A stretch of DNA of 35,710 bases from a virus. The notes beneath the pieces are model-generated. The model was not told the origin of the DNA. It searched no databases and saw nothing but the letters and a program-made list of their open reading frames with translations. Shown here piece by piece: positions 30,208 to 35,710 of the stretch. A program made the position numbers and the translations under genes. Where the stretch lies: IMG/VR virus record IMGVR_UViG_3300037340_000055, positions 1 through 35,710 of that record. The stretch is one strand, 5' to 3'. Positions within the stretch are counted from its first letter, which is position 1, and every line of letters starts with the position of its first letter.

Positions 30208-30868
30208 GCTTGGTCTTGACTTTTTGCGCGTTGACGTCGGCGACGTGGGACTTTTTCTCATCGGTCAGCTCCGTATTCAGATCGGTGATAACCAGCGTCT
30301 GCTTTGCGATGATGGTGTTGTCATTCGTCAACTCTGTATTCAAAGCCGCGTTTTGAACTTCGAGACTCGGAATGGTTTCAAGCTGTTGCGTGATCTTCAG
30401 CGCGCCCGGAGCGGAGACAACCAACGAGCCCGGTACCTGCGCGGAGTTCACGTCTGCCGGAGTCAGTTGTGCGATCAAGGCGAGGCGGGCACCCAGATCG
30501 GGGAGAGGCAATGTTGCGTCCGTTGCCTGCTGCGTCTGCGTTGCGGCCTTCTGCTGCACGATCTGCTGCGCGAGCAACATCTGTTGCGCGGCCACCGTCT
30601 TCTGCAATGCTGCCAGTGTCGCTGTGTCGGCCTTCGTTGTGGTGTCGTCAACCTTCACCACTGTTGCGGCGGTTTGCGCCACCTTCGAATCCCTGCGATC
30701 CAAATAGTCGATTCCGCGAGAGTAGAAGTGGAACGCCGCGAAGGCTAGAATCGCGACGATGATCAGCTTCTCGTGGGCCTTGATCAAGGTCTCCCAGCTC
30801 TGCACCCACGTCGGGGTGACTGCCGGGACTGCCGTTTTCGGTGCGATAACTGGGGCTGTTGTGCTCAT
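30125..30868 (-). CDS. membrane and coiled-coil protein (247 aa)
   Basis: ATG behind AGGAAGG, nine bases after the 27-bp leader element. Residues 1-33 are polar, 34-52 form one membrane segment (KLIIVAILAFAAFHFY), a long Ala/Thr/Gln-rich coiled coil follows (about 60-210), and the C-terminus is a Gly-rich hydrophobic segment (GLKIGFGIGFIGGLFTG). This architecture fits an Rz-like spanin or another inner-membrane phage protein; neither a lipobox nor an overlapping Rz1 frame was found. The gene is followed by the repeat-protein frame. Confidence 0.6.
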   Translation of the reverse strand: MSTTAPVIAPKTAVPAVTPTWVQSWETLIKAHEKLIIVAILAFAAFHFYSRGIDYLDRRDSKVAQTAATVVKVDDTTTKADTATLAALQKTVAAQQMLLAQQIVQQKAATQTQQATDATLPLPDLGARLALIAQLTPADVNSAQVPGSLVVSAPGALKITQQLETIPSLEVQNAALNTELTNDNTIIAKQTLVITDLNTELTDEKKSHVADVNAQKVKTKHAFIRGLKIGFGIGFIGGLFTGHAAGY

Positions 30869-30876
30869 GTACCTTC

Positions 30877-30903
30877 CTCAAAAATGGTTCGAGTGCGGGC
30901 ACT
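30877..30903 (-). promoter_or_regulatory. 27-bp leader element, copy 2
   Basis: Same two blocks as at 10993-11019 and the same nine-base distance to the start codon. Here it lies in the 54-base gap after the endonuclease VII-like gene. In this copy the four variable bases allow a CTCGAA/TTTGAG hairpin (one G-U pair), which the other copy lacks. Confidence 0.6.
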
Positions 30904-30922
30904 AATTATTGGTATGTAATCT

Positions 30923-31378
30923 TTACTCGATTCTGGCCGGGAATACCGCCCGGGAGGGCCAATTGTCGCAATAATCGGCGCATCGGCGCAGCCAAACGGG
31001 ATCATCGATCCTTCCAAGTTTCCGATTGCATCCCGCGTACCGACCGGCGCAGAGCAACCCCCGGACGCTGTATGGCATCGCGGCCTTCTTCACAATCGCT
31101 ATAGCCTCGGTCTTCGTTTTCGCAGTTCCTGCGAACATCTGGCCGTTTATTGTAGTTTGGGCCAACCAATATTTCTGCGGTGTGGGGTACTCACCGATCT
31201 TCATCACCGCCGTGACCTTAAAATGCACGTGGTCCACGTTCAGCGGCATCTCCTTAGCGAACCTGCCACAGGCCGCGCATCGATGGCCCTGAGCCTCGGA
31301 AAGGGCGTTGACCATTTCGAGCGTCCACCCATATGTCTTCTGAAGTCGTTTGTCGCGAGCCTTCTCTTGAGGAGTCAT
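30923..31378 (-). CDS. second endonuclease VII-like protein with insertion (151 aa)
   Basis: ATG at 31376-31378 with AGGAGAC upstream and TAATG overlap. QGHRCAACGRF (Cys pair) and LNVDHVHFK (catalytic Asp-His) open the fold, and VRGLLCAGRYAGCNRKLGRID completes it with the second Cys pair and the Asn. Between them is an insertion of about 45 residues (YWLAQTTINGQMFAGTAKTKTEA) resembling the AP2-like DNA-binding domain of HNH homing nucleases. A junction resolvase or free-standing homing endonuclease are both possible. Different from the gene at 12928-13410. Confidence 0.8.
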   Translation of the reverse strand: MTPQEKARDKRLQKTYGWTLEMVNALSEAQGHRCAACGRFAKEMPLNVDHVHFKVTAVMKIGEYPTPQKYWLAQTTINGQMFAGTAKTKTEAIAIVKKAAMPYSVRGLLCAGRYAGCNRKLGRIDDPVWLRRCADYCDNWPSRAVFPARIE

Positions 31379-31524
31379 TAGAAATCGTCTCCTATGCAGA
31401 CGGGATTGGCGAAGAATTTCCAAAGCCAGAAAGGCACCCAAGGTTTCTTCTGCCATGCAATGACGGATGCCGCCCTAAAATAGGTGTGGTACTCGCTTAT
31501 CGTGGCTTTGATTTCTTCAGTCAT
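31378..31524 (-). CDS. small hypothetical protein (48 aa)
   Basis: ATG overlapping the preceding stop (ATGA) and stop overlapping the next start (TAATG). Trp/Phe-rich centre (AWQKKPWVPFWLWKFFANP) suggests membrane-interface binding; acidic end. No family recognised. Confidence 0.55.
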   Translation of the reverse strand: MTEEIKATISEYHTYFRAASVIAWQKKPWVPFWLWKFFANPVCIGDDF

Positions 31525-31703
31525 CTCAAAACCTGTTTGAGTTGTGTCATGCCGCTTCCTTCCTTTTTCGACACTGATCTAGCATCGTTCACTTCAAACT
31601 CGCCGATCAGCACGATGTTAGTGCTGAACTGGTCCTCGGCGATGATCTGCATATACTCCTGCATCCCGTCAGAAGTCCTCGTAATTGTGACCTTATACTT
31701 CAT
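31521..31703 (-). CDS. small hypothetical protein (60 aa)
   Basis: ATG overlapping the nucleotidyltransferase stop (ATGA) behind GAGGAGAC. Short beta-strand pairs (KYKVTITRTSDG, NIVLIGEFEV) and a polar C-terminus. No family recognised. Confidence 0.55.
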   Translation of the reverse strand: MKYKVTITRTSDGMQEYMQIIAEDQFSTNIVLIGEFEVNDARSVSKKEGSGMTQLKQVLR

Positions 31704-32461
31704 TGTTTTGTCTCCTCCCAGAATTCGCGATACACATCCGTAATAATCTGTGACACCTGTGGCCTGTTGATGCAGGCTGGCAACGGTGAGTTATCGGACG
31801 CGCGCAATGCATCGGCTTCCAGATCCCGGCCCATAGTGCGGATCTCGGTCAACTTGTACTTGCCTTCGCGGATCGCGATCAGCTCGTCCTTGTTTGGCCG
31901 GGGCAGCGTTATGCGGCCCGTCTCCATCAGTTCCTTGGCCTCGCCGTATAGACGGATGACGTGCATGGCGTACTTGGTGTCGTACCCATACTTCTCTTCG
32001 ATGTCCGCGCGATGCACGTTCTTCTGGCCCTTCTCGCCGAAGAGACGCTTCATCTGATCGTCCGCGAACCCCAAGAACGGACGGACGTGTCCTCGGCTGA
32101 GGAACTTGTCGCTGTTCCATTGAATCACTGTCCACGCGCCCGCTTTATACTCCAGGGGCGCGAACAGGAAGTGCAGGGATGATGGGTTGCCCTTGGCTGC
32201 CAGACCGGCCCACTTGCGCAGACTGTAGAGGCAGATGTCAATGTCCTGAGGACCGTTGCCACCCGGCCCTCCACCAGTTGTGTGGACGAAGTGCTCTGAC
32301 TTGTCGAGCCCCAATGCCAGCACCGGAGACTCAATGAAGACCCCATACCAATCTGTGTCGTCCGTGCCGCCGACCTTGGCGCCATGCGCGTGACTGCCGC
32401 CGATGTACGTCATGATCAGCGAGTCAGGATACTGGAAGCCGTATTCAGAAAAATTTTGCAT
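31700..32461 (-). CDS. COG3541-like nucleotidyltransferase (253 aa)
   Basis: DNA polymerase beta superfamily nucleotidyltransferase. The GGSHAHG (21-27) and TDDTDWYGVF (33-42) pair is the G-S...D-x-D catalytic signature, in the form seen in COG3541/RlaP-type proteins of phages. Later DIDICLYSLRKW supplies the third acidic residue. Substrate unknown: tRNA, RNA ends or proteins are all possible for this group. ATG at 32459-32461 with AAAGGAGTA upstream; six earlier in-frame codons are less likely. Part of a chain with DUF4326 and AAA+ genes. Confidence 0.85.
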   Translation of the reverse strand: MQNFSEYGFQYPDSLIMTYIGGSHAHGAKVGGTDDTDWYGVFIESPVLALGLDKSEHFVHTTGGGPGGNGPQDIDICLYSLRKWAGLAAKGNPSSLHFLFAPLEYKAGAWTVIQWNSDKFLSRGHVRPFLGFADDQMKRLFGEKGQKNVHRADIEEKYGYDTKYAMHVIRLYGEAKELMETGRITLPRPNKDELIAIREGKYKLTEIRTMGRDLEADALRASDNSPLPACINRPQVSQIITDVYREFWEETKQ

Positions 32462-32472
32462 GCTTACTCCTT

Positions 32473-32823
32473 TCACCAATTCTTTGGATTGAAGCTGTCG
32501 TAATCTCTTAGGGCTCGCTCATACCAATTGCGCTTTGCCCACTCCACGTACCCTGCGATGATGTGGCCGTGGCACCACTTGGGCGCGCACCAACACATGA
32601 TATCGTTGGGTAGATCCATAGCCATCCTGCGAAGGTTCTTCTGCTCTGGCGCAAACCAGTACAACGCAAAGTCGATCAAGGCTTCCTCGCGAGACTGCGC
32701 ACGATTGCCTGGTGGATTCATGGGCTGGGGGTTGCAGTAGGGCGAGCGCGCATAGCCTCCCGACTCGCGCCCAATATATTGCGCGCCCTTAGGTGCCTTC
32801 CGAATGTGCCAGACATTGATCAT
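32473..32823 (-). CDS. DUF4326 family protein (116 aa)
   Basis: Matches the small phage/bacterial DUF4326 pattern: YIGRESGGYARSPYCNPQ, a central SREEALIDFALYW, and the hallmark CWCAPKWCHGHIIAGYV (three Cys plus His). The Cys/His set probably binds a metal. Function of the family is unknown. ATG overlaps the AAA+ stop (ATGA). Confidence 0.85.
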   Translation of the reverse strand: MINVWHIRKAPKGAQYIGRESGGYARSPYCNPQPMNPPGNRAQSREEALIDFALYWFAPEQKNLRRMAMDLPNDIMCWCAPKWCHGHIIAGYVEWAKRNWYERALRDYDSFNPKNW

Positions 32824-33926
32824 AGTTGATAGCTCCCATTGTCCGGTTCGTAACCAACCACGAACCCCATTTCGCCGCCCTTATCCGAATCATTCTTGAG
32901 ATACTTGACCTTGGAGTTGGCTTGAAGGCGAGCAACGCTTTTCTCGATTGGAATCCCCAAGCAAAGGAACGAAGCCGCGATCTCGCGAAGATAAGCCAGT
33001 TCCAATCCCTTGGTCTTCTCGACTAGCTCGGACAGCTCCGCTTCTGAAACCTTATCCTTGCACGTAAACTTGATGTACGCCACGCGTGTGGCTTCGGTCG
33101 GAGACTTGACGCCGATGACGAGATCGAATCGGCCCGGGCGCTTGATGAAACGATCCTCAAGCATTTCGGGTTTGTTGGTCGTCGCGATATGGACGATATT
33201 GTTGAATTGATCCTGGCCATCCAAGAATGAGAGGGCGCACTTGACCTGATGCTCGCCCTCGTTCCCCGTGAACAGACCCTCGATATCCTCTTGCAGCGTA
33301 AGGATTGGGCGGTCGGGTTCCGCAGATCGGAACATAGAGATGGCCGCGGTCGCCAATGAGAAATCAGAGATGGAGAACACGACGCCGCCAACCTTCATCA
33401 CCTCGTCGCACATCTGGCGCGCGACCGATGTCTTGCCGCAGCCCGGCTTGCCGTAGAGAAGGATGCCGCGCTTGTGCACGAAACCCCGCTCCTTGTATAC
33501 TGCGCCGTTCTTCCAGAACTTCTGCATCTGGTCCAGAATGTAATCCGACGGGAGATCCGGTAACGAAATCAACTGGTCTGTGGGAAACGTCTGGGTCTGG
33601 AACACGATGCCGTCGTTCTGCGTGTTATGGAAAGTGTAGATGCCCGTTGGCAGGGATTTCTCCATGATCGCGACAGGCTTGTAGCGATAACCTGACTCGG
33701 AGACCCAGCCCGACCGGCGCTTGGATCTGATCTGATCTGCTATCCTCTCGGATACATATTCTCCGTCAACAGTTGGCATTAAATCCTCCTCGTCATCATC
33801 AAAATATGGTTTTGCAATTGGGCCCATGTGTGGCGGTATCTTTACCATTTCATCAGGTTGACGGTACCACCCATCATCCATGAACCTGTAAACTACCCTT
33901 GTGCCGGTTGGAAGTGTGAATATCAC
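32820..33926 (-). CDS. AAA+ ATPase, BCS1/FtsH-like (368 aa)
   Basis: GTG start (33924-33926) overlapping the preceding stop. Residues 1-120 are an unrecognised N-terminal domain with an acidic YFDDDEED patch. AAA+ core: Walker A GKPGCGKT (159-166), Walker B-like ILTLQEDIEGLF, sensor-1 ATTNKPEML, and RPGRFD with the arginine finger. The order resembles BCS1 or FtsH-type AAA proteins, without protease or membrane segments. Such phage ATPases may unfold or remodel proteins; partner unknown. The neighbouring small genes are candidates. Confidence 0.85.
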   Translation of the reverse strand: MIFTLPTGTRVVYRFMDDGWYRQPDEMVKIPPHMGPIAKPYFDDDEEDLMPTVDGEYVSERIADQIRSKRRSGWVSESGYRYKPVAIMEKSLPTGIYTFHNTQNDGIVFQTQTFPTDQLISLPDLPSDYILDQMQKFWKNGAVYKERGFVHKRGILLYGKPGCGKTSVARQMCDEVMKVGGVVFSISDFSLATAAISMFRSAEPDRPILTLQEDIEGLFTGNEGEHQVKCALSFLDGQDQFNNIVHIATTNKPEMLEDRFIKRPGRFDLVIGVKSPTEATRVAYIKFTCKDKVSEAELSELVEKTKGLELAYLREIAASFLCLGIPIEKSVARLQANSKVKYLKNDSDKGGEMGFVVGYEPDNGSYQL

Positions 33927-34195
33927 TGTGCACCACAGCACCCCGTGCATCCGATGCCGCCGCATGCGCAGTTCGCGTGATCTCGGTTCACGAATTTGGG
34001 CTTGCGATCCGCTACTGCGCGCCACCCCTCGACGGCCTTCTCCAATAGCGTGATTGATTCACGCGCCAGAGTGAGTTGGGATTCCGCGTCCACAAGTGTG
34101 TGCTCAAGATCCGATACCCACGTACGCAAAATTCGCTCGTTGACCCACAGAAGCCGATGATTCCTTTCTTCCCTTTGTTCTTTACTCAACAACAT
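33923..34195 (-). CDS. coiled-coil protein with Cys-rich tail (90 aa)
   Basis: ATG behind GGAGGAGG. A long helix with heptad-like Leu spacing (about 20-65) precedes the tail CACGGIGCTGCCGAQ, five Cys within 13 residues, near the stop. Clustered C-x-C and CC suggest metal or disulphide chemistry. The stop overlaps the AAA+ start. Confidence 0.6.
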   Translation of the reverse strand: MLLSKEQREERNHRLLWVNERILRTWVSDLEHTLVDAESQLTLARESITLLEKAVEGWRAVADRKPKFVNRDHANCACGGIGCTGCCGAQ

Positions 34196-34337
34196 TGGTG
34201 TCCTCCTCCTCATAGTAGTTAAGCCAACCCGCGATTGCGACCTCTGCGTCGGTTTTGTTGTCGTATCGACCGTACTGTACACCATCTTGATCGAGCACAA
34301 CATGCTTACCTTCAATCTTTTCGATGTGGAATTTCAT
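34182..34337 (-). CDS. small hypothetical protein (51 aa)
   Basis: ATG at 34335-34337 with AAGGAGAAA upstream. Beta-hairpin-like start (KFHIEKIEGKHVVLDQDG), a GRYDN turn, then an Ala-rich helix and an acidic end (YYEEEDTN). Its last codons form the ribosome site of the next gene. No family recognised. Confidence 0.55.
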   Translation of the reverse strand: MKFHIEKIEGKHVVLDQDGVQYGRYDNKTDAEVAIAGWLNYYEEEDTNVVE

Positions 34338-34443
34338 TTTTCTCCTTCTCGTGTTTCCGCAAGATTTTGTACGTCACGTCTTCCATGTTCTTGAAATTGC
34401 CCAGAGTTCGGGGATGCTCGCGCCTGTCGGGTGTCTTGTTCAT
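34312..34443 (-). CDS. small basic protein (43 aa)
   Basis: ATG at 34441-34443 behind GGTGAGAA, overlapping the preceding stop. Very charged, Lys/Arg/Glu rich, including DRREHPRTLGNFKNMED and a KHEKEKNE helix. It overlaps the next gene by 26 bases. No family recognised. Confidence 0.45.
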   Translation of the reverse strand: MNKTPDRREHPRTLGNFKNMEDVTYKILRKHEKEKNEIPHRKD

Positions 34444-34610
34444 TTCTCACCCAGCTCTTCGACGACTCCAATTACTTCGCTCGCCACGAGAATCACGAAA
34501 GCCACGTACATGATCCAGTCGTGTGATATAACTGATGCTGCGCATCCGATTATGTAGCCACCGATGCGGATGCCGCTTTTCCAGAAGCTAAGCTTCTTAT
34601 GCAAACTCAT
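34440..34610 (-). CDS. small membrane protein (56 aa)
   Basis: ATG (34608-34610) behind AGGAGGAC, sharing a base with the ligase stop. A basic N-terminus (HKKLSFWKSGIR) precedes two hydrophobic segments (IGGYIIGCAASVIS; WIMYVAFVILVASEVIGVV) and an acidic end. Two-helix holin-like topology is possible, but nothing specific supports it. Confidence 0.6.
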   Translation of the reverse strand: MSLHKKLSFWKSGIRIGGYIIGCAASVISHDWIMYVAFVILVASEVIGVVEELGEK

Positions 34611-35509
34611 TAGTCCTCCTCACCTATGTCCGATGCGTCACGCGTGCCCAGCCACGTTGGGAAGCGGGGTTTGTCCTTGCTTCCCAGTGGAAAGTATTGG
34701 TATTTGATTATCATACCCATCATCATACCACGTTTGGCCCAAATGTCAAGTCTTTCTTTGTCGTCGTAACCCGTACCTATTTTGAACTCGACGCCTTTAT
34801 ACGTGCCGTTGATGCCGCGCACGATTAGCGCACCAAGATCGCCCCGGCCCGTCAGGCCCTCCATCGAGGTGCTGCGCTCGGTGCGGCCCACTGCGTTCTT
34901 CTTGGCCTCGTTACCATTGTGCGTGCGCTCCTCGAAGCCGATGATGCGGGCCTCGGCGTCCTCGAAGCGTTTGATCTTCAGAAGAAAACCTTCTTTCTCT
35001 GTACTCCGACCTTGTTTGTACGGCCCGTCAAGGCTGCGCACCATCGCGCCCTCGTGCCCGCCGTCAACCGCCTTCTCTTCGAAGGCATTCAGGTCTTCGA
35101 CACAATCGCAGTGAACATGGGGTAGGGGCTTGACCGCTGTATTCTTATAGGAATAGTTACGAACGAAACTCAATCGATCACTGAAGCCGCCTTTGATTTC
35201 GAAGTTGTCGAACACCCAATAACGCAAGCCGGTGATGTCGTTGCCGTCGCCCATGACTGCGGAGACTGTCTTGCGGTACGCGTCTGACGCCGTAGGATCA
35301 CCCAGAATCAGTTCGCCATCCAAACCTTCGGGCAAACCCGCGAGCAATTCCTGCACCTTGTTGTTCGGAATCAGCTTAAGCGTTCGGCTCATTAGCTTGC
35401 CGCCGATCACAAGACACCGCACACCGTCTAACTTCAAGGACGCGAGCACGGGAAATTTCAGCTTCGTCACATCTGTACACTTGCCCGCTAGCATGGGTTT
35501 GAACGTCAC
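34610..35509 (-). CDS. ATP-dependent DNA ligase (299 aa)
   Basis: GTG start behind AGGAGGCAATA, first gene after the promoter at 35532-35561. Nucleotidyltransferase motif I KLDGVR (26-31, nucleophile Lys26), motif III-like GLDGELIL, motif IV EGAMVRS, motif V LLKIKRF. A C-terminal OB-like half ends in FPTWLGTRDASDIGEED. Length and motif order fit T7-type phage DNA ligases that seal nicks during replication. A promoter-like sequence lies in its 3' part (34722-34749). Confidence 0.92.
   Translation of the reverse strand: MTFKPMLAGKCTDVTKLKFPVLASLKLDGVRCLVIGGKLMSRTLKLIPNNKVQELLAGLPEGLDGELILGDPTASDAYRKTVSAVMGDGNDITGLRYWVFDNFEIKGGFSDRLSFVRNYSYKNTAVKPLPHVHCDCVEDLNAFEEKAVDGGHEGAMVRSLDGPYKQGRSTEKEGFLLKIKRFEDAEARIIGFEERTHNGNEAKKNAVGRTERSTSMEGLTGRGDLGALIVRGINGTYKGVEFKIGTGYDDKERLDIWAKRGMMMGMIIKYQYFPLGSKDKPRFPTWLGTRDASDIGEED
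34722..34749 (-). promoter_or_regulatory. sigma70-type promoter in the ligase 3' end
   Basis: Minus-strand TTGACA (34744-34749), 16-bp spacer, TATGAT (34722-34727), within ligase codons. It points at the string of small genes beginning at 34610. Confidence 0.5.
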
Positions 35510-35531
35510 TATTGCCTCCTTGACTATGAAC

Positions 35532-35561
35532 AGTATACCGCATTAGCTTTCCGAATGTCAA
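35532..35561 (-). promoter_or_regulatory. sigma70-type promoter of the DNA ligase gene
   Basis: Minus-strand TTGACA (35556-35561), 18-bp spacer, TATACT (35532-35537), in the 60-base gap between the right-edge gene and the ligase. Confidence 0.75.
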
Positions 35562-35569
35562 GCACTTTC

Positions 35570-35710
35570 TTAAAAATTGTTCGCGAGGTATTGCTTCAGC
35601 CCGGCCAGACGATACTCCGTATCCTCGATCTGCACACGGAGCGCGATCTGGTCCGCAGTCAGCTGATTGCGGAATACGAGGGCCGTGCTGGTGTCCGAAT
35701 CCCCAATCTT
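35570..35710 (-). CDS. small helical protein, 5' end beyond window
   Basis: Open frame of 46 codons entering from the right edge and ending in TAA at 35570-35572. QLTADQIALRVQIEDTEYRLAGLKQ has regular heptad-like spacing, so a coiled coil is likely. No start is visible in the window and the family cannot be named. Confidence 0.6.
   Translation of the reverse strand, partial: KIGDSDTSTALVFRNQLTADQIALRVQIEDTEYRLAGLKQYLANNF

Noticed and set aside
1-35710. tRNA or rRNA genes
   Set aside because: No cloverleaf-like GGTTCGAATCC arm with matching acceptor stem was found by eye on either strand; a tRNAscan run would be decisive.

Overview
The window looks like one arm of a tailed double-stranded DNA phage genome (or a prophage/metagenomic phage contig). 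Every gene I can support lies on the minus strand, so transcription runs from high to low coordinates. I count 66 coding regions in 35.7 kb. Most neighbours overlap by 1-4 bases (ATGA, GTGA, TAATG junctions) and are preceded by strong GGAGG-type ribosome sites. GTG and occasional TTG starts are common. Near-consensus sigma70 promoters (TTGACA, 16-18 bp, TATACT-like) occur at eight places, so early transcription probably uses the host RNA polymerase. Strong SD sites, sigma70 promoters and a GH108 endolysin fit a Gram-negative host, but neither host nor phage genus can be fixed from this sequence. I see no structural, packaging or integrase genes, no tRNA and no CRISPR.

Layout in transcription order (right to left). 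35.7-30.9 kb: end of a small coiled protein, ATP-dependent DNA ligase behind its own promoter, four tiny proteins, an AAA+ ATPase of BCS1/FtsH type, a DUF4326 protein, a COG3541-like nucleotidyltransferase, and an endonuclease VII-like HNH protein. 30.9-25.4 kb: a membrane/coiled-coil protein, a zinc-finger protein with KTEKGRA repeats, a calcineurin-like phosphoesterase, a T4 gp1-like dNMP kinase, an HD phosphohydrolase, small proteins, a DEDDh exonuclease and an SSB-like protein. 25.4-22.4 kb: small zinc proteins and a primase-polymerase/ATPase. 22.4-19.6 kb: a cassette with its own consensus promoter that holds an ABC-ATPase/GNAT fusion and three uncharacterised proteins. 19.6-11.7 kb: replication/recombination core with family A DNA polymerase, a 425-aa recombination-associated protein, a UvrD-like helicase split by a 290-aa intein, an endonuclease VII-like protein and a PD-(D/E)XK nuclease. 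11.7-7.4 kb: HTH/AT-hook protein, exported SprT-like metallopeptidase, many small proteins and a second phosphoesterase. 7.4-3.1 kb: GH108 endolysin, a SLOG-like protein, and an RNA-repair pair (polynucleotide kinase/3'-phosphatase and Rnl1-type RNA ligase). 3.1-0 kb: small proteins, an SNF2-type helicase, and a promoter-led run of tiny proteins ending in an exported one cut by the window edge.

Together the genes describe a phage that brings its own replisome (primase-polymerase, polymerase, SSB, ligase, helicases), recombination nucleases, nucleotide-pool enzymes and RNA repair. The most unusual parts are the ABC-GNAT cassette, the intein in the UvrD gene, a tandemly triplicated translation start at 3.24-3.30 kb, a KTEKGRA-repeat zinc protein without a convincing start codon, and a 27-bp leader element present twice at identical distance from start codons. 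Base-composition remarks are by eye; no score was computed.
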